Notes: generated by a model not told the origin, from the sequence alone. 64,000 bases of DNA from Sphingomonas spermidinifaciens (GCF_002351485.1 NZ_NWMW01000001.1:682001-746000), one strand, 5' to 3'. Shown: positions 1-7,771, counted from the first letter of the stretch. A program made the numbers and translations.

Positions 1-237
1 ATCGGCATGGGCGCAACGGTGCTCAACAATGCGGTGATCGGCGACGATTGCCTGGTGGGCGCCGGCGCCCTTTTGACGGAGGGCAAGACCTTTCCGCCGG
101 GCAGTCTGATCGTCGGATCGCCGGCCAAGGTGGTGCGCGAGCTTTCGCCCGAGGCGATTGCAGCGCTCAAGGCGTCGGCGGCGGGTTACGCCGCGCGGCA
201 GGCGCATTTCAGGGCAAACCTGACGCGGGTCGATTGA
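1..237 (+). CDS. Gamma-carbonic-anhydrase-like hexapeptide-repeat protein (3' part)
   Basis: Only the C-terminal 78 residues lie in the window; the reading frame is open from base 1. The visible part has hexapeptide turns of a left-handed beta helix (GATVLNNAVIG, CLVGAGALLTEGK, GSLIVGSPAKVVREL) followed by a short alpha-helical tail. This ending is typical of the gamma-carbonic anhydrase/PaaY/YrdA group, whose members are trimers with a metal between subunits. The metal-binding histidines would lie upstream of the window, so activity cannot be judged. A perfect hairpin follows the stop. A different hexapeptide acyltransferase remains possible, but the GSPAKVVREL ending favours the carbonic-anhydrase-like group. 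Confidence 0.8.
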   Translation: MGMGATVLNNAVIGDDCLVGAGALLTEGKTFPPGSLIVGSPAKVVRELSPEAIAALKASAAGYAARQAHFRANLTRVD

Positions 238-284
238 GGCGCGCGCCGGCGTCGTCGACAAAGGATGCTCCCCCTGCCTGACTA

Positions 285-310
285 TGGGCTCCCGCTTTTG
301 CGGGAGCCCA
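285..310. terminator. Bidirectional hairpin terminator between convergent genes
   Basis: Perfect 11-bp inverted repeat (TGGGCTCCCGC and its complement) with a TTTT loop, placed between the stop of the hexapeptide protein (237) and the stop of the minus-strand lactonase (316). There is no long T-run on either side. It suits termination of both converging transcripts. Confidence 0.7.
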
Positions 311-315
311 TTGCT

Positions 316-1299
316 CTACTTCGCGAACCGCGGCAGCATCCCCACACCCTTGATCGGCACGCGGTAAACGCTCTTGGAGGCCGTGATCCAGGCTGCATTC
401 CCGCCCTCTCCGAATGCGATGTTGGCGGCTACCTCCGGCAACCGGATGCGGCCGAGCTGCTTGCCCGCGGGCGTCATGATCCAGATGCCCCCCGGCCCCG
501 TCGCCCAGATGTTGCCGCGCTTATCGACCTTCAGCCCGTCGGCGCCGCCGCCCGGCTCCTTGGGGAAGGTGAACACCGTCCGTCGGGTCCCGAGCTTGCC
601 GCCACGCGCGATCGGATAGGCGAAGATCGTCGCCTGCCCAAAATCGGCGATGTACAGCGTGTCGCCCTTGGGCGAGAGGCCGATGCCGTTGGGGAGCACC
701 AGGTCGGTGATCGGCGCGGTCAGCTTGCCGTCGGCGTAGCGGAGCACCGGGTTGAAGGGCAGCTCCTTGGCCGGGTCCTTGTCCATGCCGTTGTAGAGGC
801 CGAACGGCGGATCGGTGATCCACAGCGACCCGTCGGGGGCATGGACCATGTCGTTCGGGCTGTTCAGCCTTTTGCCGTCCAGCCGGTCGAGGAACGGCTC
901 GACGCGGCCCGCCTCGTCCACCTTGACGATCCGCCGCGCGCCCATCTGCGCCATCAGCACGCGCCCGTCGGCAGCGGGGACGAGGCCGTTGGAGCCGATG
1001 CTCTTGCCCTTGGGCGGGTTGGGCAGGCCGCCCGAATTGTCGAGCAGCTCGACCACCTTGCCGTCGCGCGTCACCGTCCGGAGCTTGTCGCCGTTGACGT
1101 CGGAGAACCAGAGCTTGCCGCGATGCCAGAGCGGCCCCTCGACGAAGGTGAAGCCGGTGGCCACCCGCTCGACCTTGGCATCGGGAGCGATCAGCGCGTC
1201 GAGCGCCGCGTCGGCGCGCTCGATCCGCGGCGCGGGCGCTTGTTGGGCGAGCACCGGCGCGGCGCAGATGACGGCGACGATCGGCAGGGCGAAACGCAT
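316..1299 (-). CDS. SMP-30/gluconolactonase family protein, exported
   Basis: A 327-residue six-bladed beta-propeller of the SMP-30/gluconolactonase/luciferin-regenerating family, expected to hydrolyse a sugar lactone with a bound divalent metal. Residues 1-19 are a signal peptide (MRFALPIVAVICAAPVLAQ), so it should act in the periplasm. Candidate metal ligands are Glu54 in VEGPLW, Asn149 in NSPND, Asn204 in LPNGI and Asp254 in GGADGL, at the positions seen in the family. The start is the ATG at 1299, which precedes the signal peptide and has GAGGAGCC upstream; a longer frame to 1407 has no supporting features. It lies 11 bp after the Tat-exported ABM protein and is probably the last gene of a three-gene operon. 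The substrate is unknown. Confidence 0.85.
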   Translation of the reverse strand: MRFALPIVAVICAAPVLAQQAPAPRIERADAALDALIAPDAKVERVATGFTFVEGPLWHRGKLWFSDVNGDKLRTVTRDGKVVELLDNSGGLPNPPKGKSIGSNGLVPAADGRVLMAQMGARRIVKVDEAGRVEPFLDRLDGKRLNSPNDMVHAPDGSLWITDPPFGLYNGMDKDPAKELPFNPVLRYADGKLTAPITDLVLPNGIGLSPKGDTLYIADFGQATIFAYPIARGGKLGTRRTVFTFPKEPGGGADGLKVDKRGNIWATGPGGIWIMTPAGKQLGRIRLPEVAANIAFGEGGNAAWITASKSVYRVPIKGVGMLPRFAK

Positions 1300-1310
1300 G
1301 CGGTGGCTCC

Positions 1311-1727
1311 TCAAACGGCGTCGGTCAGGAGGACGAGATAGTCCTTGTTGGTGACGGTGTCCTCGATCAGCGGCCAGACCTTTTGGTGAAGGTCGGACTT
1401 GACCCACACCTGCCGCTGCTCCTCGCTCTCATAGGTAAGCTGGAAGCGATAGTTGATTCCGTTCGCGGGCGCCGGCTGGCCCTGGATGACGGTGCGGATC
1501 TTGAGCATCTTGAGGTCGAGGAAGCCGCGCCCGCGAAAGCTTTCGGCCGCCGGTCGGAAGCGCTTGTGGAAATGGTCGAGCATCTCGGCCTCCCGCGCGG
1601 GGTCGATGGCGAGGTCGCAATAGAGCACGATCGGCTTGCGCCCACGTGCCTGCGGCATCGCGATTGCAGGTGCGGTGCTGGCGACACCGGCCAGTCCCAG
1701 CAGTTTCAACAGATTGCGTCGCTTCAT
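1311..1727 (-). CDS. Tat-exported small protein with dimeric alpha/beta-barrel (ABM-like) domain
   Basis: A 138-residue protein beginning MKRRNLLKLLGLAG, a twin-arginine signal followed by a hydrophobic stretch and an AIA-type cleavage region. The remaining ~110 residues have the pattern of an antibiotic-biosynthesis-monooxygenase/EthD-like dimeric ferredoxin-fold domain: a first strand IVLYCDLAIDP, a helix with HFHKRFRPAAESF, then strands with ESEEQRQVWV. Such domains may be oxygenases, isomerases or lactone enzymes, so the reaction is not assigned. The ATG at 1727 is preferred over the in-frame GTG two codons upstream because AGGGAGAG lies 5 bp before it. It sits between the bicupin and the lactonase in one operon, which suggests a periplasmic step of the same pathway. 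Confidence 0.7.
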   Translation of the reverse strand: MKRRNLLKLLGLAGVASTAPAIAMPQARGRKPIVLYCDLAIDPAREAEMLDHFHKRFRPAAESFRGRGFLDLKMLKIRTVIQGQPAPANGINYRFQLTYESEEQRQVWVKSDLHQKVWPLIEDTVTNKDYLVLLTDAV

Positions 1728-1745
1728 TTCCACTCTCCCTGAAGT

Positions 1746-2615
1746 TCAGCGCCTGGCGCGAGCGGCCGCGGCAAAGGCAGCCTTGGCGGCCTGGTCCCTG
1801 GCCACGCCGACGACCATCAATTCGAGGGGCGCGTCGCCGGTCTGTCGGATTGCGCGCGCCTGTCCGACCTCAACGGGGATCGCGTCGCCCTCGCGGATTG
1901 CTGCGCGCTCGCCCGCCACCTCGATCTCGCCCGCGCCGCTCATGACGTAGAGCATCTCGCTCATCCCCGGCGCCGCGGCGGGCGCGCTGCGGGCGCCGGG
2001 CTGGAGCAGCAGGTGATCGACATAGGTCCATGTCGTCGAAAAGATCTCCGGCCCGAGCGCGCGGCGACCAAGCACGCCGGTGCTCCCTTCGACCGGCTTA
2101 AGGAGCGCGCGATCGAAACGCATCGAGACGAACTGCGGCACCCGGTCGAGCGCCGCCCCCTCGCGGGTGTCGCCCAGGTCGAAATTGTCGTAGCTCTTGG
2201 TCACCCCGACATTGATGTTGAGCCATTGCAACGGCTTGTCGGTCGGATTGTAGATCGCGTGCGAATGTCCCATGCGGTCGGGCACCGCCGCCGGGCCCTT
2301 GATGGTCGAAGTGCGTCCGTCGATCGTGAATTGCGCCTCGCCGTCGAGGATGACGAACATCTCCTCGCACTGGTTATGAAAATGCTGGCCGATGCTGCTC
2401 TTGGGCGCGATCACGCCGCGATGGACGAAGATGAGGTTGGTGGAGAGCGCTTCCGGTCCGAGCAGCCCGGCGAAGCGCATCGTCCCCGCCCCGCCGTGCA
2501 CCGCGCTCAATTCGCGTGCCTTGGCCGGATCGTAGCGCCCGATCCGCGCTTCGAGCGTCTGTGCGGATGCCGGCAGCGCCATCAACAGCGCGGCGCCCAT
2601 CGCCAGTCGGATCAT
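1746..2615 (-). CDS. Secreted bicupin protein
   Basis: A 289-residue protein with a signal peptide (MIRLAMGAALLMALPASAQ) and two cupin domains. The first holds a near-complete metal-site motif, HFHNQCEEMFVILDGEA, in which two His and a Glu should bind metal. The second (PGMSEMLYVMSGAGEIEVAG) lacks the first-motif histidines and is probably structural. The ATG at 2615 follows GGAGAGGGGAG closely; an in-frame ATG 18 bases upstream lies before this Shine-Dalgarno. It is the first gene of the minus-strand operon with the ABM protein and lactonase, and diverges from the MFS transporter over a ~106-bp shared promoter region. The substrate cannot be told from sequence. Confidence 0.78.
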   Translation of the reverse strand: MIRLAMGAALLMALPASAQTLEARIGRYDPAKARELSAVHGGAGTMRFAGLLGPEALSTNLIFVHRGVIAPKSSIGQHFHNQCEEMFVILDGEAQFTIDGRTSTIKGPAAVPDRMGHSHAIYNPTDKPLQWLNINVGVTKSYDNFDLGDTREGAALDRVPQFVSMRFDRALLKPVEGSTGVLGRRALGPEIFSTTWTYVDHLLLQPGARSAPAAAPGMSEMLYVMSGAGEIEVAGERAAIREGDAIPVEVGQARAIRQTGDAPLELMVVGVARDQAAKAAFAAAARARR

Positions 2616-2682
2616 CGCCGCTCCCCTCTCCATGAACGGCCATTGCGGCCTTTACGCAAGGATATAACCGCTCTACACGAGA

Positions 2683-2694
2683 ATCATATAGGAT
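2683..2694. promoter_or_regulatory. Candidate operator in the divergent bicupin/MFS promoter region
   Basis: ATCATATAGGAT matches its own complement at 10 of 12 positions. It sits in the most AT-rich stretch between the two divergent units, 28 bases before the MFS start. Its length and symmetry suit a GntR- or LacI-type dimer, but no regulator gene is adjacent. Assignment is tentative. Confidence 0.35.
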
Positions 2695-2721
2695 ATTTCG
2701 CGACAAGCGAGGGAGAGGGTG

Positions 2722-4032
2722 ATGGCGACTGGCCGGCGGACGCGCATACGGGTGGGGCTCGTCTTCCTGCTCTTCGTCATCAGCGCAATCGCCTTCCTCG
2801 ACCGCACCAACATCTCGGTCGCCGGCGTCCAGATGCGCCAGGAATACGGCATCGACCAGATCCAGCTGGGCTGGGTCTTCAGCGCCTTCCTGATCGGTTA
2901 TGCCGCGTTTCAGGTGCCGGCGGGCTGGCTCGCCGCGCGCTACGGCCCACGCCGGCTCCTCACCTGGGCGCTCGTCTGGTGGGGCTTGTTCAGCGTCGCG
3001 ACCGCGCTGGTGCCGCCCGAGGGCGCGCATGCGATCCTGATGCTCGCGATCGTCCGCTTCGCGCTCGGCATCGGCGAGGCGGCGGTCTATCCTTCGGCCA
3101 ACCAGTTCGTCTCGCGCTGGGTGCCGGCGAGCGAGCGCGGCAAGGCCAACGGCCTGATCTTCGCGGGCGTCGGCGCAGGGTCGGGCCTCACCCCGCCGCT
3201 CATCACCGCGGTGATCGCCTTCGCCGGCTGGCGCGCGTCCTTCTATGTCTGCGCGGCGATCGGCCTGATCGTCGCGGTCATCTGGTACGTCGTCGCCCGC
3301 GACCGGCCGCAGGAACATGCGGGGGTCTCGCCTGAAGAGCTCGCGCATATCGAGGCGGGCCTGCCCCCCGCCCCCGCCCAGGAGCGCGTGGCGATCCCGT
3401 GGCGCGCGATCCTGTCGAGCCGCAACGTCTGGGGCCTGTTCCTCAGCTATTTCGCGTTCGGCTATGTCATCTGGATCTTCTTCTCCTGGTTCTTCATCTA
3501 TCTGGCCGAGGCGCGCGGCCTCGATCTGAAAGCGAGCGCGCTCTACGGCATGGCCCCGTTCCTCGCGATGACGGTCGGGTGCCTGGGCGGCGGCGTGCTC
3601 AACGACGCGATCTCGAAGCGGCGCGGGCTCTATGCGGGGCGGTCAGGCCTCGCGATGGTCGCGTTCGTGCTGACGGGGCTGTTCCTGCTGGTCGGCAGCC
3701 GCGTCGACAATGCGCCGCTCGCGGTGCTCGTCCTCGCCCTCGGCGGCGGCGCGATCTACCTGTCGCAGAGCAGCTTCTGGTCGGTGACAGCGGATATCGC
3801 CGGGCGGCATACGGGCGTCGTCTCGGGGCTGATGAACGTCGGTTGTCAGGTGGGCGGCGCGATCACATCGTCGCTGACACCGTGGATCGCGGCGCAATAT
3901 GGCTGGGTCGCGGCGTTCGGCACGGGCGCGGCGATCGTGCTGGTGGGCACGCTCGCCTGGGCGGTGGTCGATCCCAACCGCCTGATCGAGCCTGCCGCGG
4001 ACGAGGGCTTCGGCGAAGCGGTGACGGCATGA
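2722..4032 (+). CDS. MFS transporter, anion:cation symporter (ACS)-like
   Basis: A 436-residue 12-helix major facilitator transporter. It has the ACS-family N-terminus: a first helix VGLVFLLFVISAIAFLDRTNISVAG with the hallmark DRTNISVA, then the loop AARYGPRRLLTW matching the conserved MFS loop 2-3 motif. ACS members carry hexuronates, glucarate, phthalate or related organic anions. The ATG at 2722 follows GGGAGAGGG and is preferred to the overlapping GTG one codon earlier. The downstream bicupin is 14 bp away, and the diverging operon encodes a lactonase and another bicupin. I infer uptake of a sugar acid, lactone or aromatic acid processed by these neighbours; the substrate is unproven. Confidence 0.85.
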   Translation: MATGRRTRIRVGLVFLLFVISAIAFLDRTNISVAGVQMRQEYGIDQIQLGWVFSAFLIGYAAFQVPAGWLAARYGPRRLLTWALVWWGLFSVATALVPPEGAHAILMLAIVRFALGIGEAAVYPSANQFVSRWVPASERGKANGLIFAGVGAGSGLTPPLITAVIAFAGWRASFYVCAAIGLIVAVIWYVVARDRPQEHAGVSPEELAHIEAGLPPAPAQERVAIPWRAILSSRNVWGLFLSYFAFGYVIWIFFSWFFIYLAEARGLDLKASALYGMAPFLAMTVGCLGGGVLNDAISKRRGLYAGRSGLAMVAFVLTGLFLLVGSRVDNAPLAVLVLALGGGAIYLSQSSFWSVTADIAGRHTGVVSGLMNVGCQVGGAITSSLTPWIAAQYGWVAAFGTGAAIVLVGTLAWAVVDPNRLIEPAADEGFGEAVTA

Positions 4033-4046
4033 CGAAGGGAGAGACG

Positions 4047-4985
4047 ATGCGGACGACACTGGCGGCAATCCTCGGGCTCACGATCGCGGCACCGCTGCTG
4101 GCGCAGGGCCAGCGCCCCGCCCCGCCCCCGCCGCTCGTCGCCTGGACACCGAAGAAGACGCCGCCCAATCCCTGGCGCGCGCCCAACCGCGCGTGGTGGA
4201 AGCTCGCCGACGTGAAGGCGCTCCATCGCGGCAAGGCGGACTGGACGCAGCCGGTCATCCGCAACAAGGACCTGGTCGCTGACTGGCACCAGCTTTCGCC
4301 GGGCAAGCGGACGACGACGCTCGCCTATTCGGATAACCGCACTGCGATCATCGTGTGGGAGGGCGAGTTGCGCGTGACGATGGCGGGGCAGGAACCCTTC
4401 ACCGCGCGCAAGGGGTTCGAGATCAACGTACCCTTCCGTGTCCCCTTCACGCTCGAGAGCGTAGGCAGCACGCCCGCACTCTACTTCCAGCTCAACGCCG
4501 CGAGCGACATGCCGCTCTACCCCGCCGACGCTCCCGCCCCGGCGAAGGTCGCGGGCTGGGCCTATGAGAAGCGGATCGTCACCGGTGGACCCGGCGGCTA
4601 TGACGAGCGGCACCACCCATTCCTCGACTATTATGGCGAGATCGTCGGGAAGGGCGCACGGCCCGGCGCCTTCATCGCCGACCAGCACATGTTCGTGAAC
4701 AACATCCGCGGCCGGGCGACGCCGACACCGCCCGCCAGCAATCTCGGCCACTTCCATGTCGGCTATGACGAGTTCTGGTTTGTGATGGAGGGCAATGTGA
4801 CTCTTCAGGTCGAGGGCCAGCCCGTCTTCACCGCCGCCGCCGGCGACATCATCTCCGCGCCGCAGGGCCACTGGCACCGCGCGAGCTTCGGCGGGCCGGA
4901 GGGGCAATGGGGCACTCGAGTGGCGATCAACCCGTATCCGGCGGGCGGGCACGCCTATACCGAGGAGTCCGGCGGGCGGCAGTGA
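4047..4985 (+). CDS. Secreted bicupin protein
   Basis: A 312-residue exported protein (signal peptide MRTTLAAILGLTIAAPLLAQ) with a cupin domain in each half. The C-terminal domain carries the fuller motif: NLGHFHVGYDEFWFVMEG followed by GDIISAPQGHWHRASF, giving His, His, Glu and a later His as likely metal ligands. The N-terminal half (TAIIVWEGELRVTMAG) keeps the fold but few ligands. The start at 4047 has AAGGGAGAG just upstream; an alternative ATG at 4029 overlapping the MFS stop would add six residues before the signal peptide. It is co-transcribed with the MFS gene. It parallels the bicupin of the divergent operon but is not closely similar. Function unknown. Confidence 0.78.
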   Translation: MRTTLAAILGLTIAAPLLAQGQRPAPPPPLVAWTPKKTPPNPWRAPNRAWWKLADVKALHRGKADWTQPVIRNKDLVADWHQLSPGKRTTTLAYSDNRTAIIVWEGELRVTMAGQEPFTARKGFEINVPFRVPFTLESVGSTPALYFQLNAASDMPLYPADAPAPAKVAGWAYEKRIVTGGPGGYDERHHPFLDYYGEIVGKGARPGAFIADQHMFVNNIRGRATPTPPASNLGHFHVGYDEFWFVMEGNVTLQVEGQPVFTAAAGDIISAPQGHWHRASFGGPEGQWGTRVAINPYPAGGHAYTEESGGRQ

Positions 4986-4986
4986 G

Positions 4987-5032
4987 GGGCTGAGGCATCG
5001 GGCATCGGCCAAGATGCCGCACTTCTCAGCCC
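4987..5032 (+). terminator. Nested hairpin terminator after the MFS-bicupin operon
   Basis: Outer stem GGGCTGAG (4987-4994) pairs with CTCAGCCC (5025-5032) and encloses a perfect GGCATC/GATGCC hairpin (5001-5018). It begins 2 bp after the stop codon. No long T-run follows. Confidence 0.55.
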
Positions 5033-5048
5033 TTCCCGACAGGAAGGG
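5030..5048 (-). terminator. Candidate terminator for the SRP RNA gene
   Basis: CCCTTCC (5030-5036) pairs with GGAAGGG (5042-5048) around a five-base loop, about 40 bases beyond the SRP RNA 3' end. It overlaps the plus-strand terminator by three bases, so the two converging units share a terminator region. Confidence 0.45.
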
Positions 5049-5088
5049 GAGCAGAAGGCGACTGCCGACGGCACATCACGATTTCAAA

Positions 5089-5181
5089 GGGTGGGAGCCG
5101 GAACGACCCGCAACGAGGTCGTTACGGCTGCTTCCTTCCGGACCTGACCGGGTTGGCGACAGTTACGTCCGCCCGACTCCC
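5089..5181 (-). ncRNA. ffs: Signal recognition particle RNA (4.5S RNA)
   Basis: Read on the minus strand this contains the invariant SRP domain IV core: GGTCAGGTCCGGAAGGAAGC (minus-strand bases 5149 to 5130), that is, the asymmetric loop and the GGAA tetraloop that bind the M domain of Ffh. The 5' end GGGAGTCGG pairs with the 3' end CCGGCTCCC, closing a ~93-nt hairpin of the short 4.5S type. The ends are placed at the limit of this pairing and could be off by a few bases. A well-spaced promoter lies immediately upstream. The RNA partners Ffh for co-translational membrane targeting. Confidence 0.93.
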
Positions 5182-5187
5182 GCGCGC

Positions 5188-5216
5188 CATATGGCGGCGC
5201 GCGGGCGACATGGCAA
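5188..5216 (-). promoter_or_regulatory. Promoter of the SRP RNA gene
   Basis: On the minus strand TTGCCA (5211-5216) is separated by exactly 17 bp from CATATG (5188-5193), and the RNA 5' end at 5181 lies 6 bases beyond. These are the spacings of a housekeeping sigma-factor promoter. It starts 5 bp after the ferredoxin stop, so ffs has its own promoter behind that operon. Confidence 0.65.
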
Positions 5217-5220
5217 GCGG

Positions 5221-5559
5221 TCAGCCGCGCCCGCGCATATCGCGGCGTTCGGGCGGGATGCGGACGGTCAGCGCTTCCCACCCCGCCTCGATCCAGATCT
5301 GGCAGGCGAGCCGGCTGGTCCGCGTCGCCCCGGCGGCAAGGTCGAGCATGTCCTCCTCCTCCTCGCTCGGCGGTGGGAGCAGGTCGAAATCCTCGCCCGC
5401 GACAATGACGTGGCAGGTGGAACACGACATCTGCCCCTCGCACGTCCCCTCGAGCGGCTGGCCGTCATTCTGGGCAAGGTCGAGCAGGCGATCGCCGGGC
5501 GCGCCCGTCACCTCGCGAACGGTCTCGCCATCGGCGGCGACGAAGCGGATGCGGGTCAC
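5221..5559 (-). CDS. 2Fe-2S ferredoxin (adrenodoxin/ISC-type)
   Basis: A 112-residue ferredoxin of the ISC/adrenodoxin type. Cluster ligands are Cys40, Cys46 and Cys49 (CEGQMSCSTC) and Cys86 (LACQIWI). An acidic patch PPPSEEEEDML precedes the last ligand, as in electron donors to Fe-S assembly or to P450s. The start is a GTG at 5559 forming a GTGA overlap with the stop of the upstream cysteine desulfurase, so the two are translationally coupled. This context argues for supplying electrons to sulfur mobilisation or cluster building rather than to a P450; no P450 is nearby. The C-terminus PPERRDMRGRG is basic. Confidence 0.9.
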   Translation of the reverse strand: MTRIRFVAADGETVREVTGAPGDRLLDLAQNDGQPLEGTCEGQMSCSTCHVIVAGEDFDLLPPPSEEEEDMLDLAAGATRTSRLACQIWIEAGWEALTVRIPPERRDMRGRG

Positions 5560-6647
5560 GCCGCCAGCCTTTGCGCCGCGGCTGCGGCGTCGATCCGGGT
5601 CAGGGCCTCGACCAGTTCTTCCTCCGTCGTCTCGCGGCCGAAGCCGATGCGGATGCTCGACCGCGCCTCCGCCTCGGCAAGGCCGATGGCGCGCAGCACA
5701 TGGCTGGAGCGCCCGGATCCGCTCGCACAGGCCGATCCCGCGGAAAAGGCGATGTCGCGGCACTCTGACATCAGCCGCGCGACGTCGAGCCCCGCGCGCC
5801 GCACGTTGAGATTGCCGAACCAGCGCCGCGTCGCCGATCCGTTGAGCGTCCAGCCGTCGCCCACAAGACCGATCGCCCGGTCGAACAGCCGCGCGACATG
5901 GGCGGCATCTTCGCCCATCCGCGACGCCGCCAGCCGTGCCGCCGCACCGAACCCGGCGCAGAGCGCGGGGCTGAGCGTGCCCGAGCGCCCCGGCGCCTCC
6001 TGTCCGCCGCCGTGGAGCAGCGGGCCGAGCTCGATGCCATCCCGCACCCACAACGCGCCGACGCCCTTCGGCCCGTGGATCTTGTGCGCCGACACCGCGA
6101 CGAGGTCGCAGCCCTCGGGAATCACCACCCGGCCATAGCCCTGCACCGCATCGCACAGCATCCGCGCGCCGGCCGCGCGGGCCAGCGCCGCGAGTTCGGC
6201 GACCGGCTGGACAACGCCGATCTCGTTGTTGATGAGCATCGCGGCGACGATGCCGGTGCCCGGCCCGATCGCCACCCGCGCCGCCGCCATGTCGACGATC
6301 CCGTCGCTTCCGACCGGCAGCACCGTCACCGCCCTTCCCTTCGCGGCCTCTGCCGCAACGGTGTCGAGCACCGCGGCATGTTCGGTGGCGAAAGTGACGA
6401 TCGGGCCGGCGGTGCCCTTGATCGCCCAGTTGAGCGCCTCCGTCGCACCGCTCGTAAAAGCGACGCGCCCGCCCGGCGGCAGCAGCGCGGCGACCGCATC
6501 GCGCGCCACCTCCACCGCCGCGCGCGCGGCCCGGCCGGGGGCATGGGGGCTGTGGGGATTGGCGTGCTGGCGCTCGAGCCAGGGCAGCATCGCCGCCAGC
6601 GCCTCGGGCGCGAGCGGCGTCGTTGCCTGATAGTCGAGATAGATCAT
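5556..6647 (-). CDS. Cysteine desulfurase, second of tandem pair (IscS/NifS family)
   Basis: A 363-residue PLP enzyme of aminotransferase class V. Lys189 in SAHKIHGPKG should bind PLP, His90 in ATEH stacks on it, and Cys307 in SAGSACASGSG is the persulfide cysteine. The segment RSGTLSPAL resembles the RSGTL of IscS. At 363 residues it is shorter than IscS (~400). It overlaps the upstream desulfurase by ATGA and the downstream ferredoxin by GTGA, so all three should be made together. Two non-identical desulfurases in a row suggest either different acceptors or a heteromeric enzyme; the sequence does not say which. Confidence 0.9.
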   Translation of the reverse strand: MIYLDYQATTPLAPEALAAMLPWLERQHANPHSPHAPGRAARAAVEVARDAVAALLPPGGRVAFTSGATEALNWAIKGTAGPIVTFATEHAAVLDTVAAEAAKGRAVTVLPVGSDGIVDMAAARVAIGPGTGIVAAMLINNEIGVVQPVAELAALARAAGARMLCDAVQGYGRVVIPEGCDLVAVSAHKIHGPKGVGALWVRDGIELGPLLHGGGQEAPGRSGTLSPALCAGFGAAARLAASRMGEDAAHVARLFDRAIGLVGDGWTLNGSATRRWFGNLNVRRAGLDVARLMSECRDIAFSAGSACASGSGRSSHVLRAIGLAEAEARSSIRIGFGRETTEEELVEALTRIDAAAAAQRLAA

Positions 6648-7750
6648 ATGCGGAGGTCACCGTCCGTGACGGTGCCGCCCGATTCGCGCCTGATCGCAGT
6701 CCAGGCGGTGAGGAAGCGCTCGACATCGGCGGCGGTGGTCGTGCGGCCAAAGCTCACGCGGATCACCTCCGCCGCCGCCTCCGGCGCGACGCCCATCTGC
6801 GCCAGCACATGGCTCGGCCGCATCGTCCCCGACGAGCAGGCCGCACCGGCCGACACCGAGATGCCCATCAGGTCGAAGCGGATGAGCTGCGTCGCCGCGG
6901 TCACGCCCGGCATCCGATAGGCGGCGATCGTCGGCGTCCGGCGCGGCGCGTCGGCCCCCATCCGCTCCGCCCCCGCCGCGGCGAGCCCATGGTCGAGCCG
7001 CTCGCGCAGTTCGGCCAGGTCGATCAGGTCCTCGGGCACGCCGACCGCCGCGACGAAGCCCGCCGCGCCCGGCACATTTTCGGTCCCGCCGCGATAGCCG
7101 CGCTCCTGCCCGCCCGAGGGGCGCAGCGCCGCGAAGTCGCGGACCAACAGCGCGCCGACGCCCGGCGGCCCGCCACGCTTGTGCCCCGACAGCGCGACGA
7201 AATCGGCATGATGCTGCGGCAGGTCGTCGTCGTCCCATCCCACCGGCATCTGCGCCGCGTCGGCGAGCAGCAGCCCGCCCGCCTCGTGCACGATCGCTGC
7301 GATCTCGCCCAGCGGCTGGAGAACACCGGTCTCGTTGTTCCCCCACTGGACGGCGACGAGCGCAGGCGAAGGCCCCGAGGCAAGCGCGGCCCTGAGCGCG
7401 TCGAGATCGAGCGTCCCGTCCTCGATCACTGGCAGCCGCTCGGCCTCGGGCGCGGCGCGCAACACCGCCTCATGCTCGGTCGCGCTGACCAGCACGCGCG
7501 CTGCCTCGGCGCGGGTCAGTGCGATGCCCAGCGCCTCGGTCGCGCCGCTGGTGAAGATGAGGTCGCCGGCCCAGCCATAGGCGGCGATCAGCCGCGTCCG
7601 CGCGCCCTCGAGCACCGCGCGCCCCGCCCGCCCCTCGGCATGGGGGGACGACGGGTTGGCCCAGTCGGCCATGGCGCCCGCGACGGCGGCCATCGCGGGC
7701 TCGACCATCGGCGTCGCGGCGGCGTGATCCAGATAGAGGCGATTGCCCAA
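6644..7750 (-). CDS. Cysteine desulfurase, first of tandem pair (NifS-like)
   Basis: A 368-residue class V PLP enzyme that frees sulfur from cysteine. It has PLP-lysine Lys191 (SGHKRGGPPG), His93 (ATEHEAV) and the persulfide cysteine Cys305 (SAGAACSSGTMRPSHVL). The RGGTENVPG segment is NifS-like, unlike its neighbour. Both catalytic sites are intact in both genes, so neither looks degenerate. It is the first gene of a three-gene unit ending in a ferredoxin. No SUF or ISC scaffold genes lie in the window. Specialised roles such as tRNA thiolation or molybdenum-cofactor sulfuration are possible but unproven. Confidence 0.9.
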   Translation of the reverse strand: MGNRLYLDHAAATPMVEPAMAAVAGAMADWANPSSPHAEGRAGRAVLEGARTRLIAAYGWAGDLIFTSGATEALGIALTRAEAARVLVSATEHEAVLRAAPEAERLPVIEDGTLDLDALRAALASGPSPALVAVQWGNNETGVLQPLGEIAAIVHEAGGLLLADAAQMPVGWDDDDLPQHHADFVALSGHKRGGPPGVGALLVRDFAALRPSGGQERGYRGGTENVPGAAGFVAAVGVPEDLIDLAELRERLDHGLAAAGAERMGADAPRRTPTIAAYRMPGVTAATQLIRFDLMGISVSAGAACSSGTMRPSHVLAQMGVAPEAAAEVIRVSFGRTTTAADVERFLTAWTAIRRESGGTVTDGDLRI

Positions 7751-7771
7751 GCGCTTCGTCTCCCGGCGGCG

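Noticed and set aside
5185..5196. CGCCATATGGCG palindrome as a repressor operator upstream of ffs
   Set aside because: It coincides with the -10 box of a well-spaced ffs promoter, which explains it more simply.
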